NCBI GenBank assembly: GCA_003054655.1 | Contig: QAYZ01000015.1 | Span: forward strand, 124,001-188,000 | Length of the DNA: 64,000 nucleotides | Reading direction: 5' to 3' | Source: Spartobacteria bacterium LR76 | Lineage (GTDB): Bacteria; Verrucomicrobiota; Verrucomicrobiia; Chthoniobacterales; Terrimicrobiaceae | Shown here: positions 1 through 7,924 of the stretch, one piece after another | How positions within the stretch are numbered: position 1 is the first letter of the stretch | How the letters are laid out: each line of letters opens with the position of its first letter | Position numbers and translations under genes: made by a program | Notes under the pieces: model-generated | Told to the model about the DNA's origin: nothing | Seen by the model: the letters and a program-made list of their open reading frames with translations, nothing else | The model's database searches: none

Positions 1-339
1 GGCGACGAAGGTATTTTCCCCGCTCACGTAGAGATCGGGCTGGCCCGCCTTTTCATTCAGGACATGGGCGGCACCGCTGGCGTGAAACTGGATCGTGCCG
101 GTAAAGAGGTCGGCGTCGCGCGGGATGACGTAGCGATCCTTGCGGATGCGGGCGATGTCGCCATCGACCTCCATCTGGCGCAGGGTATCGCGCAGCTTGG
201 CCCGGTTTTGGGGCGGAAGCCGCAGCACCTTGGAGATTTCCACCTTGTCCAAGGGACGATCGGTGATGGCTTTCAGGATGGACTCGCGGAGGTTCATCGC
301 AGGCCGACGGGCCTTACTCGGGGTTTTGGGCCTTGGCAT
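1..339 (-). CDS. rnr: Ribonuclease R, N-terminal part (runs off window edge)
   Basis: This is the 5' end of a gene that leaves the window at position 1. From an inner start at 297 the product reads MNLRESILKAITDRPLDKVE and continues as a winged-helix (HTH_12-like) domain followed by the start of a cold-shock OB fold (DADLFTGTIQFHASGAA). That arrangement is typical of RNase R, a processive 3'-5' exoribonuclease for structured RNA. The RNB catalytic domain lies outside the window, so assignment rests on the N-terminus only. An in-frame ATG at 339 would add a basic stretch (MPRPKTPSKARRPA), common in this family and used here. Neither start has a clear ribosome binding site. Confidence 0.72.
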   Translation of the reverse strand, partial: MPRPKTPSKARRPAMNLRESILKAITDRPLDKVEISKVLRLPPQNRAKLRDTLRQMEVDGDIARIRKDRYVIPRDADLFTGTIQFHASGAAHVLNEKAGQPDLYVSGENTFVA

Positions 340-407
340 TGCCTGTGGAATCGCTGCTAAACGCCTTCGAGGCAAGAAAATGCTTGGATGTCACTCCCGC
401 CATCGGG

Positions 408-947
408 ATGTTTGAAAGCGTGAAGCGTTCCTCCCACGGCCTGACTTTTCCGGAAATTTTGATCGCCGCCTGCACGGTGATTCTCGTGTTGTTTATCGCC
501 GGGGCGATGCTGATCCCTAGGCTAATCGAGGGAGACAACATGGTCCGCCCTCAAGCTAGGAACGACGTGACACAGATCGCAACCGCCATCAGCGCCTATG
601 ATGCGGAATACGGCCGCCTGCCGCCTCACGCAAATGGGCCAGTCAGCCGCGCATTGATCGACATTCTGACTGGGAATGACGCGGAGGCAAACCCGCGGAA
701 GATCGTTTTCATCGAAATCAACCCTTGGAAACTCTACCGCAGCGGCACCAACTCCGCCGGAGACTTCCTTGACCCGTGGGGCAACCCGTATTTTATCGCC
801 ACGAGCGAGAGCAACACCATCAGCCAGGCTGGCAGCGTACCCGGGCGCACCGTCCACGATCTGCCCAAATCCGTCGCCGTCTGGAACGTCCCCACCACGA
901 CCCTGACCCGCGAAGCACACCGGCAGGCAGTCACCTCCTGGGAATAA
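408..947 (+). CDS. Prepilin-like protein (type II secretion pseudopilin family)
   Basis: From ATG 408 (179 aa) the protein opens with a short basic leader and a type III signal, HG/LTFPEILIAACTV, in which the cut would follow Gly and Glu sits at +5, then one hydrophobic helix. The exported part is GspG-like ([38 protein letters not shown]). The ORF stays open to 333, but an extension would put non-leader sequence before the prepilin site, so 408 is preferred. It is a paralogue of the next gene, pointing to tandem duplication. Expected fate is cleavage by prepilin peptidase and assembly in the inner membrane. No secretion ATPase or secretin lies nearby, so its machine is unknown. Confidence 0.75.
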   Translation: MFESVKRSSHGLTFPEILIAACTVILVLFIAGAMLIPRLIEGDNMVRPQARNDVTQIATAISAYDAEYGRLPPHANGPVSRALIDILTGNDAEANPRKIVFIEINPWKLYRSGTNSAGDFLDPWGNPYFIATSESNTISQAGSVPGRTVHDLPKSVAVWNVPTTTLTREAHRQAVTSWE

Positions 948-1007
948 CCTCGCATTCCCGAGAGAAAAATGCTTGCCCGCGATGCCCGGTGGCCGCACTT
1001 TTGGGGC

Positions 1008-1553
1008 ATGATTCGTTCCTCCCGCGGCTTTACGCTCATCGAGCTTCTGATCGTCATCGCCATTATCGGCATCCTGATGGCCCTCCTCTTCCCAGCCGTC
1101 GGCTCTGCCATCGACGCCGCCCGCCGCGCCCAGGCCAAGAACGACGTGACCCAGCTCGCCACCGCAGTCACCGCCTACGAGACGGAATATGGTCGTCTGC
1201 CGATATCAGGAAACACTGACGATAAGCAGATTCAAGTCGGCAAGGATCTCGTCGAGATACTGACGGCCACAGGTAGCGGCACGAACGACAATCCGCGCAA
1301 GATCACCTTCATCGAAATAAACACCTGGAAGAAGGGAAAAAGCGGCACCAACTCCTCAGGTGACTTCCTCGACCCGTGGGGCGGCTACTACTACGTCAAG
1401 CTCGACTACAACTACGACAACAACTTGACAGGTGTTGGAACCAACGGCACAAACGTTCGCAAAAAGATCGCTGCGTGGAACAATCCCACTACCCAAAAGG
1501 ATAACCCGTCGGCAGGTCAAAAAACCCGCCGCTACGTCAATTCCTGGGAGTAA
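1008..1553 (+). CDS. Prepilin-like protein, GspG family
   Basis: This is a 181-aa protein from ATG 1008. It has a near-consensus prepilin signal, [21 protein letters not shown], with Gly at -1 and Glu at +5. The pilin body carries the GspG-like stretch [20 protein letters not shown] and the [14 protein letters not shown] loop. It is clearly paralogous to the gene at 408-947 and lies 60 bases downstream on the same strand, so the two are probably co-transcribed. An upstream in-frame ATG at 969 would give an unusual leader and is not favoured. It probably forms or caps a pseudopilus or fimbria-like structure; proteins of this type are very numerous in Verrucomicrobiota and Planctomycetota and mostly have no assigned function. 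Confidence 0.8.
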   Translation: MIRSSRGFTLIELLIVIAIIGILMALLFPAVGSAIDAARRAQAKNDVTQLATAVTAYETEYGRLPISGNTDDKQIQVGKDLVEILTATGSGTNDNPRKITFIEINTWKKGKSGTNSSGDFLDPWGGYYYVKLDYNYDNNLTGVGTNGTNVRKKIAAWNNPTTQKDNPSAGQKTRRYVNSWE

Positions 1554-1565
1554 GCACCATTTTTC

Positions 1566-1636
1566 GCGGGTGTAGTTCAATGGTAGAACGGCAGCTTCCC
1601 AAGCTGCATACGGGGGTTCGATTCCCCTCACCCGCT
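1566..1636 (+). tRNA. tRNA-Gly, anticodon CCC
   Basis: The acceptor arms GCGGGTG and CACCCGC pair perfectly. The D arm carries TAGTTCAATGGTAGAAC. The anticodon stem GCAGC/GCTGC encloses the loop TTCCCAA, giving anticodon CCC, which reads GGG codons. The T arm contains TTCGATT. The discriminator base is T and no CCA is encoded. The gene begins 13 bases after the stop of the prepilin-like gene. Confidence 0.95.
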
Positions 1637-1857
1637 CTCCCCTTCCCCTCCGGCTCAGCGAGCCGGGTGTAACAAGAGTGTAGCATGCCATGGAGTCCGT
1701 GGCATCTGATCACCGCGCAGGTGATCGAGTTTCTGCCTCTCATGCGACAGCAGACGCCAGCGGCGGAATTTTCCCGTCATCACCGAAGCCGGAGCGGCGG
1801 CAAAACGTCCACTTCATGCAAATCCCCTCGTGGGCGTGACGGACTGTCGCGGAAATC

Positions 1858-3201
1858 CTAGCAACGGAGCCGCGAGGAGAGCCCTCCGATTCTCTTCGCC
1901 AAGGTGGAGAGCGAGCGTTCCGGGAAGAAGTTCAGCCCCGTCCTGATCTCGTCCTGGAAAGGCGCGAGCCAGCGCCGGTCGAGGTAGTCCTGTCCCCAGA
2001 ATGCGCCGAGGATGGAGCCTGCAGTGGCTCCGAAGCTGTCAGTATCATTGCCCTGCGAGACCTGTTTGCAAAAGCCGTCGTCGATGCTGGTGGCAAACCG
2101 GAGGGTGTTCACCAGCGTTCCGCATTCCTGATAGACCTGGCAGTGGCTAAACTCCCGGTATTTACCATGGATCAGCTCATACCCATCGAGCCAGTCGGAA
2201 GCTGAGGCGACTTTTTGGAAGGAATCCGAGACGATCTGGAAAAACCGGCTGCGCCGCGGCACGTATTGGAGGGCCACCCGGAAGATGTCCAGGGGATCGG
2301 AGGCGACATAGGCCGCCGCAATCGCCGCGGCGACAAACATCGTGGCGTACACGCCGGTTTTTCGATGCGTAAAGGAGGCGTCCCGCCAGGCCAGCTCCGC
2401 CGCGGTGGCTGGATCGCCGGGGCAGGCATAGCCGTACGCATCGGCCCGGATGACGGCTCCGCAAAGCTGATCATTCGGGTTCCAGACTCGCACCCACCTG
2501 GCAAAGTCGTCGCCGGGAGCTCCATCGATTCCCTCACCCCAGTGAGAGAGACCGCACCTCAGCAATATCGTTCGCTCCGGGCCCCAGCAGAACGACAGCG
2601 ACTGATGCCGTAGCCAGAGCTTCTTGAGATCGTGGTGAGTGAACGAAAGGCCGTTCTGCTCCAGGTTGAGCATGCCGAGCAGGGTATAGTCAATATCGTC
2701 ATCCGGCGCGGCGAAACGAATCGCCTCCCGCACGGTAAGGGGCGCGTCTTCATGAAATCGCTCTTTTCCGCCCAGCCGCAGGCGGCTCGATATGTAATCC
2801 TGCAGGGGCCACTCTCCCAGCGTCTCCAGGGCCTCGCGTAATTCTTGCAGGGTGGGATTCACCTCGATGGGCTTGCCCAGGATGCAGCCGCAAACGGACC
2901 CAAGAAATGCCGCCTCGGTGCGCGATTGCGAGTCGGCCGGAGCGAGAGTGGCGAGCGGAGCCCGGGACCGGGCGGGATCGCATTCCTCCCAGATGTCCTC
3001 CAGCGTCTCGGGTTCAACGTAGGCCCAGTCTCTTCGCGGCGGCAGAGAGTCCAGTCGATGGGCAAAGGCATCCAGGGCGTCGTAGCTGTCGGGCAGGCGA
3101 CGAAGCTCCTCATGGAGCCCATCAACCACGAAACCATCGGCGCGGCGGTTGGCGATGATCGTACCCAGATGATGGCGGAGGACGGGAAAGGAAGGAAACA
3201 T
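1858..3201 (-). CDS. ADP-ribosylglycohydrolase (DraG/ARH-like) family protein
   Basis: A protein of about 447 aa from ATG 3201. The family fold begins near residue 100 (AAFLGSVCGCILGKPIEV) and carries the C-terminal metal-binding signature QGNDTDSFGATAGSILGAFW, typical of dinuclear Mg/Mn ADP-ribosylglycohydrolases. Family members remove ADP-ribose from arginine or act on related N- or O-glycosides. Many stand-alone bacterial members next to sugar genes have unknown substrates. The ORF is open to 3354, but 3201 is chosen because the upstream part overlaps the preceding gene. It follows the 3215-4249 gene after 13 bases and is probably co-transcribed with it. It is distinct from the nif-linked draG at 22610-23554 and need not act on NifH. 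Confidence 0.8.
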   Translation of the reverse strand: MFPSFPVLRHHLGTIIANRRADGFVVDGLHEELRRLPDSYDALDAFAHRLDSLPPRRDWAYVEPETLEDIWEECDPARSRAPLATLAPADSQSRTEAAFLGSVCGCILGKPIEVNPTLQELREALETLGEWPLQDYISSRLRLGGKERFHEDAPLTVREAIRFAAPDDDIDYTLLGMLNLEQNGLSFTHHDLKKLWLRHQSLSFCWGPERTILLRCGLSHWGEGIDGAPGDDFARWVRVWNPNDQLCGAVIRADAYGYACPGDPATAAELAWRDASFTHRKTGVYATMFVAAAIAAAYVASDPLDIFRVALQYVPRRSRFFQIVSDSFQKVASASDWLDGYELIHGKYREFSHCQVYQECGTLVNTLRFATSIDDGFCKQVSQGNDTDSFGATAGSILGAFWGQDYLDRRWLAPFQDEIRTGLNFFPERSLSTLAKRIGGLSSRLRC

Positions 3202-3214
3202 GGGAAAGGCAGGT

Positions 3215-4249
3215 TTATCGTTCGGGATAGTCGAGAAAGTAGAGGAACATTTCCGCGGCGTGCCAGGTGTGGGGGCTGCTCCATTGGGCGGCAGGCCATG
3301 CGGGAGAAAGGAACGCCATGCGGGAATAGTCGGCCTGGCTGGCGCGCACCTCACGGGTGAGCGGAAAGGTTCGCTCGCTCACAGTTTCCGGCGGCGGATC
3401 GCCGTAGAAATGCGCCTCGGCCCAATGCAGATAAGGATACAGGTCGAGATGCTCCCGATCGAACCGCGGGTGGGCGGCGTGCTGGTCGCGAAAGTCCATC
3501 CAGAAAAGCGAGCTGTAGGCATCGTCGATCACGGGGATCTCGTAGGGATCATCCAACCCGAGCCGCCGGAGGCCATACTTCAGCCATTTGGTCTGATAGA
3601 CCGGCCGCTCCGCGAAATCAGTCTGCCCGCAGATATGGCTGCCTGTCCGAAAGCGGGGAATTTCCTTGAGCGCCATCTCGATAAGACGGTGCCCGTCCTC
3701 CCCCGCCAGGCTCGCGAGATAGAGAGTCTGCCCGAGGTTGTCGGCCTCGGCGATGCCTTGATTATTGTAGTCGTAAGGGGAGCACAATTCTCCGATCCAT
3801 CGCCGCAGGAGATTCACATTTCCGGTACGTTCGAAGCAAAGCGCCATCATGGCTGCATCGCGGTACCAGGGGCGCGTATAGACCCACAGGTTGGGCATGG
3901 GCCCCCAGGGCAGGAGATTGACGAGCAGTTCCGCATGCAGGGCGCGGAGCAGGGGCGCTCTCCGGTGACCGGCAAAATCGGGAAGGACGACCCGGCCCGT
4001 GCTGAGCGCCTGACGTTCGCCATGCTGCTCGATCCAGAAGGCCTCCTCGTCCTCGGCCAGGGTGATCTGCCCCTCATCCGTTTCGAGGACTATGCGATAT
4101 TGCCAGGGATCTGGAAAGCAGCCGCGCACCCTCCATTGCCGGACTACCTCGCCAAAGACGGCATCCCAAAGGATTCCATCCTGATAGACATATTTCTTTC
4201 TCGGCCCCATGCCGAAGAGTTGGAAAAATGAAGCTGAAGGTGGCTGCAT
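3215..4249 (-). CDS. Uncharacterised protein, possible alpha/alpha-barrel glycosidase-like
   Basis: A 344-aa protein with no signal peptide. The middle (WVYTRPWYRDAAMMALCF, then NNQGIAEADNLGQTLYLASL) resembles the helical-hairpin repeats of six-hairpin glycosidases, with acidic residues that could serve in a sugar site. I do not recognise a named family. It is first in a two-gene unit with the ADP-ribosylglycohydrolase-like gene (13-base gap) and diverges from an AraC regulator 37 bases away, which suggests inducible use of a sugar or nucleoside-like compound. An alternative start is Met14 at 4210. The function is open. Confidence 0.6.
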   Translation of the reverse strand: MQPPSASFFQLFGMGPRKKYVYQDGILWDAVFGEVVRQWRVRGCFPDPWQYRIVLETDEGQITLAEDEEAFWIEQHGERQALSTGRVVLPDFAGHRRAPLLRALHAELLVNLLPWGPMPNLWVYTRPWYRDAAMMALCFERTGNVNLLRRWIGELCSPYDYNNQGIAEADNLGQTLYLASLAGEDGHRLIEMALKEIPRFRTGSHICGQTDFAERPVYQTKWLKYGLRRLGLDDPYEIPVIDDAYSSLFWMDFRDQHAAHPRFDREHLDLYPYLHWAEAHFYGDPPPETVSERTFPLTREVRASQADYSRMAFLSPAWPAAQWSSPHTWHAAEMFLYFLDYPER

Positions 4250-4286
4250 GATTGTGATAGAGTGATTCCATCACTTCCCGTCCCGG

Positions 4287-5156
4287 ATGACCATGGCTCC
4301 AGCGATCAAAAACCTTGGTGAAACGAACCTGATCGGTCCGCGCATCACCCAAAAAAGCGTCGATGCGACGGCATGTCCTCCGCTCGGGGCGGCGGGTATC
4401 CACAGCGTCGGGCGGGCTTGGATCTCCGATCATTACGAGGTGGTGCGAGTCGACCCGGACTTTGAGCATCTCACGGTCTGCGTCCAAGGAGAGGGTCTGT
4501 CCCTGATGAACGGCTCATGGGTGCCGTGGTCAAAGGGCCGCACCGTGCTATCCCCATTCCACGCCTGCCATGGCGCCCGGTCCCTCGCCCGCAAGTGCGC
4601 ACCGAAATCCCCCTGGGTGATCGCGTGGATCACTTTCTCCACGGGTGGCGGCATGTCGGAAACTCCCAGGCTGCGGGTGCCGAGGCCGGTCCTGCTGTCG
4701 GGTGATCACGCGTTTCTTTATACTTTGATCGAGGGTCTTGAGCAGGAGCTTGCTTCCGCCAATGATCCGTCCGCCATCTTTCATTGGGCTCAACTGATCG
4801 CGGGCTTCACCCAGCGTCTCTCCGCCGGAGGTACCCGGGATGCCAGGCTCCACGCCTTGTGGCGATCCATCGAGAACTCCCTCTCAAGCGAGTGGACGAT
4901 TGACGCGATGGCGAGGAAAGCGGGCATGAGCGAGGTCCACCTGCGCCGACTGTGCCACCGGGAACTCGGGCTCAGCCCGAGCCGCCAGTTGGCGCGACTG
5001 CGAATCAAGCGCGCCTCTGCGCTTCTCCAGCAGACAACCGATTCGGTCGAGGCGATCGCGAGTGCCGTTGGCTATTCGGACGCGTTTGCGTTCTCGACAG
5101 CATTCCGGCGGCACACCGGTTACTCGCCTCGCCGGTTCCGCCAGGCAGCTTCTTAG
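4287..5156 (+). CDS. AraC-family transcriptional regulator
   Basis: A 289-aa protein. The N-terminal two thirds is a sensor-like region (DHYEVVRVDPDFEHLTVCVQ) as in cupin-type AraC proteins. The C-terminal ~100 residues hold two helix-turn-helix units: WTIDAMARKAGMSEVHLRRL, then SVEAIASAVGYSDAFAFSTA followed by FRRHTGYSPRRFR, the AraC hallmark. It diverges from the 4249-1858 gene pair with a short shared promoter region, so it most likely controls that pair in response to a small carbohydrate-like ligand. Start at 4287 or Met3 at 4293. Confidence 0.88.
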   Translation: MTMAPAIKNLGETNLIGPRITQKSVDATACPPLGAAGIHSVGRAWISDHYEVVRVDPDFEHLTVCVQGEGLSLMNGSWVPWSKGRTVLSPFHACHGARSLARKCAPKSPWVIAWITFSTGGGMSETPRLRVPRPVLLSGDHAFLYTLIEGLEQELASANDPSAIFHWAQLIAGFTQRLSAGGTRDARLHALWRSIENSLSSEWTIDAMARKAGMSEVHLRRLCHRELGLSPSRQLARLRIKRASALLQQTTDSVEAIASAVGYSDAFAFSTAFRRHTGYSPRRFRQAAS

Positions 5157-5222
5157 CATTCGCGAGCCGGAGAATGTCCGATCAGGGCGCAAACTACTCG
5201 TCGCACAGCACGCGCCAGCGAT

Positions 5223-5245
5223 AAGACTCGTCGAGAGTCTTTTGA
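5223..5245 (+). terminator. Candidate rho-independent terminator after the AraC gene
   Basis: The arms AAGACTC (5223-5229) and GAGTCTT (5235-5241) form a hairpin with a 5-base loop, followed by a short broken T tract (TTTTGATTTG). It lies 67 bases beyond the AraC stop. The T tract is weak. Confidence 0.45.
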
Positions 5246-5311
5246 TTTGCCGACGAGGCCGCCGAAGGCCAATCCCCAGGCCTCCCGCGGAGCTATTTTC
5301 CCCGCCCGGCC

Positions 5312-5734
5312 TTATCTCTCCGCTTTGTCCAGGAACCAGCTTCCCTTGTCGATCGCGTAAACCGTGATCTGGCCATCAGGCCCTAGCTGGACATTCTCTA
5401 CGATAAAAGGCAAATCCGCATTCCTTCGTACCGTCGTACCCTCCGGCGGCACTTTGAGTCCTGCGGCAAGGTCAACGACCAGCCGGACATTTCGCAAGCC
5501 ATCCTGGCGTAGGACCATTCTTGTCTGGCCGGCGGCGGTGACGTGAAAGATGCCCACGAGATAAACAGGCTTCGGGAACAAGTCCCCGCGGAGAGCTGCC
5601 GCCTCCTCAAAAGTCATCACCTTTCCGGCAGGGTTGTCCGGCGGAGCCAGATAGCCTGAACTCTCATCACCTGACGACCGCGCAAGCATGGCATAGCACA
5701 CCGTCAGGGCCAAAATAATACACCGCCAAGTCAC
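5312..5734 (-). CDS. Small exported protein of unknown function
   Basis: A 140-aa protein. The first ~22 residues (MTWRCIILALTVCYAMLARS) look like a signal peptide. The mature part is mostly beta-type (PKPVYLVGIFHVTAAGQTRM, NVRLVVDLAAGL) and ends charged. No family is recognised. It is convergent with the AraC gene and has no obvious operon partner. It could be a small periplasmic or surface protein. Confidence 0.55.
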   Translation of the reverse strand: MTWRCIILALTVCYAMLARSSGDESSGYLAPPDNPAGKVMTFEEAAALRGDLFPKPVYLVGIFHVTAAGQTRMVLRQDGLRNVRLVVDLAAGLKVPPEGTTVRRNADLPFIVENVQLGPDGQITVYAIDKGSWFLDKAER

Positions 5735-5962
5735 GAAAGAGAATTAGCAAAGAAAACAAGAGGAACCACACCTCAAATCACCTCAGAGTTCATTACGTAT
5801 CGAAATACAACCCCTCGAACTTTGCGCGCTCGCGAAAAGTTTCTGCCGAGGGAGCCCACTCCAGAGCCTTTCCTTCTCGTGCGAATTTGTCATGAGCATG
5901 CGATTGCCTTTGGAAATCACCTCCCTGCCTCATTCGCAGAAAATCGCAATCCCACCGTTCGG

Positions 5963-6017
5963 TTTTCATTGACTTGTGATTACATTTGTATACATATGTT
6001 TTCATTCGCAATGAAAA
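5963..6017 (+). promoter_or_regulatory. Promoter and inverted-repeat operator of the RHH-pspA-yqiJK operon
   Basis: A -35 like TTGACT (5969-5974) and a -10 like TACATA (5991-5996) are 16 bases apart. Directly downstream, TTTTCATT (5999-6006) and AATGAAAA (6010-6017) form a perfect 8-bp inverted repeat with a 3-base centre, ending 16 bases before the ATG of the ribbon-helix-helix-like gene. A direct copy of TTTTCATT lies at 5963-5970. The layout fits autoregulation by the first gene product. The remainder of the 5735-6033 gap shows no gene. Confidence 0.55.
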
Positions 6018-6033
6018 GAACACACTTACCAAG

Positions 6034-6534
6034 ATGAAAAGCATTCCGATGAGCGTGAGGCTGTCGGAAGACGAGGCGGCCTTTTTGGCGAGACTGGATA
6101 TCGCGGGGGCGACGACGCCGAGCGACAAGCTGCGGGCGATCATCTCCGAGACACGAAAACGTATGGACGGCGTGGAGGATTTTTCCGACTGCGCCGAACT
6201 CTTCCGGGACATGCTGAGCCCGACGGCGAGGCGCATCCGGGAGGCCAACAAGGCAACGAACCAGCGGTCGGAGCTATTGGACCGCTTCCTTGAGTGGCTG
6301 CCAGAGGTGGCGGCCTACTTCATCACGACACTCCCCGAGGAGAACGTGGGGAAGGATGCCTTGCGCAAGTTGGAATCCGGGCTGGCGGACCGGATCACGG
6401 CCTTCTTGGAAGGCTTTTTACGAATGGGAGTCACCAGCCAGGCTCCCTGCTACGACGAGGCGCTCGTAACGAAGCGGCTCAAGATGATTTTGGAACTGGC
6501 GGAAATCGCCAAGAAACAACAACCCAACCCCTGA
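6034..6534 (+). CDS. Ribbon-helix-helix-like small regulator, first gene of PspA/flotillin operon
   Basis: A 166-aa protein. The start MKSIPMSVRLSEDEAAFLAR looks like the beta-strand and first helix of a ribbon-helix-helix DNA-binding domain (about residues 3-45). The rest is helical and acidic (ELLDRFLEWLPEVAAYFITT). It lies 5 bases before pspA and directly behind an inverted repeat that overlaps the predicted promoter, so it is a plausible autorepressor of the operon. The ORF stays open to 5986, but that extension would run through the operator. The DNA-binding call is inference; a purely structural role is possible. Confidence 0.6.
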   Translation: MKSIPMSVRLSEDEAAFLARLDIAGATTPSDKLRAIISETRKRMDGVEDFSDCAELFRDMLSPTARRIREANKATNQRSELLDRFLEWLPEVAAYFITTLPEENVGKDALRKLESGLADRITAFLEGFLRMGVTSQAPCYDEALVTKRLKMILELAEIAKKQQPNP

Positions 6535-6539
6535 AAACC

Positions 6540-7211
6540 ATGAAAGAAACCCTCGCTGCCCGTGTCGGGCGAATCATTAGCGGCGGAGCGCACAAGATCG
6601 TCGAGGCGATCGAGAATGCGGCTCCGGAAACCGTGCTCGAGCAGGCCCTGCGCGAGATCGATGGTGCTGTCGATGAAGTGCGGGCCGAACTCGGCACCGT
6701 GGCTGCGCGCAAGCATCTGGCCAGCGAGCGGCTCATGGAGGAGAACCGCAAGCACGAGGATCTCGCCGAGAAAATCGAGCTGGCGCTGAAGGAGGATCGC
6801 GAGGATCTGGCCGAGGCCGCCGTGGCCCGGCAGATCGACATCGAGGCGCAGATCCCCCTGCTGGAAAACACCATCGCCGATGCGGAGGATAAGACCCGCG
6901 AGCTGGAAGGCATGATCGCCGCTCTGCAGGCGCGCAAGCGCGAGATGGCGGAGGATTTGCGTCAATACCGCGTCGCCGCCGAGGCCAAGGCCCAGGCGAG
7001 CACGCCGACGCTGGAATCCGGCGGAAGCTGGGAGCGCCGGGCCGAGCAGGCGCAGGCGGCCTTTGATCGCATCATCGAGAAACAGACCGGACTCCCGCCA
7101 AAAGGCAACCTCGGCAACGAGGCGAAGCTCGCGGAGTTGGAAGACCTGGCACGAAAAAACCGCATTCAAGAAAGACTTGTCGCCGCAAAAGCGAAACTAT
7201 CCCCGTCATGA
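6540..7211 (+). CDS. pspA: PspA/IM30-family membrane-associated protein
   Basis: A 223-aa protein, almost entirely long charged coiled coil as in PspA/IM30/Vipp1. The N-terminal amphipathic helix (MKETLAARVGRIISGGAHKI) would bind membrane, followed by PETVLEQALREIDGAVDEVR, a standard PspA stretch. These ESCRT-III-like proteins form rods on damaged membranes. The stop overlaps the next start by 4 bases (ATGA). The partners YqiJ and YqiK and an upstream small regulator indicate a membrane-stress module controlled locally rather than by PspF. Confidence 0.88.
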   Translation: MKETLAARVGRIISGGAHKIVEAIENAAPETVLEQALREIDGAVDEVRAELGTVAARKHLASERLMEENRKHEDLAEKIELALKEDREDLAEAAVARQIDIEAQIPLLENTIADAEDKTRELEGMIAALQARKREMAEDLRQYRVAAEAKAQASTPTLESGGSWERRAEQAQAAFDRIIEKQTGLPPKGNLGNEAKLAELEDLARKNRIQERLVAAKAKLSPS

Positions 7212-7888
7212 TCCATTTCCTCCTGGCCTCCGAAAATACGCCCTTCACCATCGCGCTCGTCGTCATGGTCGCCATCGGGGCGCTGGAGCTGGTCTTTTCC
7301 ATCTTCGGCCCCGGGCTTTCCCACCTGATCGAGACCGGCCTGCCGGATCTCAATCATGAGCTGGGAGACGTGGCTCCGCATGACGCGCATGCGCTGGATG
7401 ATGTGCCGTCGCCGCTGTCGAAGCTGCTCGGATGGCTCAGGATCGGACAGGTGCCGCTGCTCATTCTCTTCGTCGTGTTCCTCACGGCGTTCGGAGTGAT
7501 CGGCCTGATGCTCCAGTTCACGCTGGCGAGCCTGACAAAGTTCATGCTTCCCGCTCCCGTGGCGGGCATCGTCGCCTTCCTCGGCGCGGTCCCCTGCGTA
7601 CGGACGGGTGGCGGTCTTCTCGCGAAAATCCTGCCTCGTGACGAAACGACGGCAGTCTCGGAGGACAGCTTCGTCGGCCGTATCGCCGTCATCACCAGCG
7701 GCACGGCGCGGCAGGGAAGTCCCGCGGAGGCCCGCCTCCAGGATCAGCACAAGCAAAGCCATTACATTCTGGTGGAGCCCGATGTGGAGGGGGAGGAATT
7801 CCCATCGGGCACCACCGTCCTCATCGTCGAAAAACACGCCAATATTTACCGGGCCATTTCCAATCCCAACCCTGCCCTCGTCGATTAA
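7208..7888 (+). CDS. yqiJ: YqiJ-like inner-membrane protein with C-terminal OB fold
   Basis: A 226-aa protein with membrane segments at roughly residues 13-35, 83-108 and 115-135, then a soluble C-terminal OB-fold-like domain (VGRIAVITSGTARQGSPAEA to EFPSGTTVLIVEKHANIYRA). This is the YqiJ/NfeD-related architecture, which accompanies YqiK flotillins. It overlaps pspA by ATGA and is followed by yqiK after 36 bases. It probably forms a membrane complex with the flotillin that organises bilayer microdomains or repairs the envelope. Confidence 0.85.
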   Translation: MIHFLLASENTPFTIALVVMVAIGALELVFSIFGPGLSHLIETGLPDLNHELGDVAPHDAHALDDVPSPLSKLLGWLRIGQVPLLILFVVFLTAFGVIGLMLQFTLASLTKFMLPAPVAGIVAFLGAVPCVRTGGGLLAKILPRDETTAVSEDSFVGRIAVITSGTARQGSPAEARLQDQHKQSHYILVEPDVEGEEFPSGTTVLIVEKHANIYRAISNPNPALVD

Positions 7889-7924
7889 CCAACCAGCCAA
7901 CACCCCAATACCACCCACCAAGTC

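Noticed and set aside
1681-1740. Inverted repeats ATGCCA/TGGCAT and GATCAC/GTGATC after the tRNA
   Set aside because: Short arms, no T tract and no gene relation; probably chance in GC-rich sequence.
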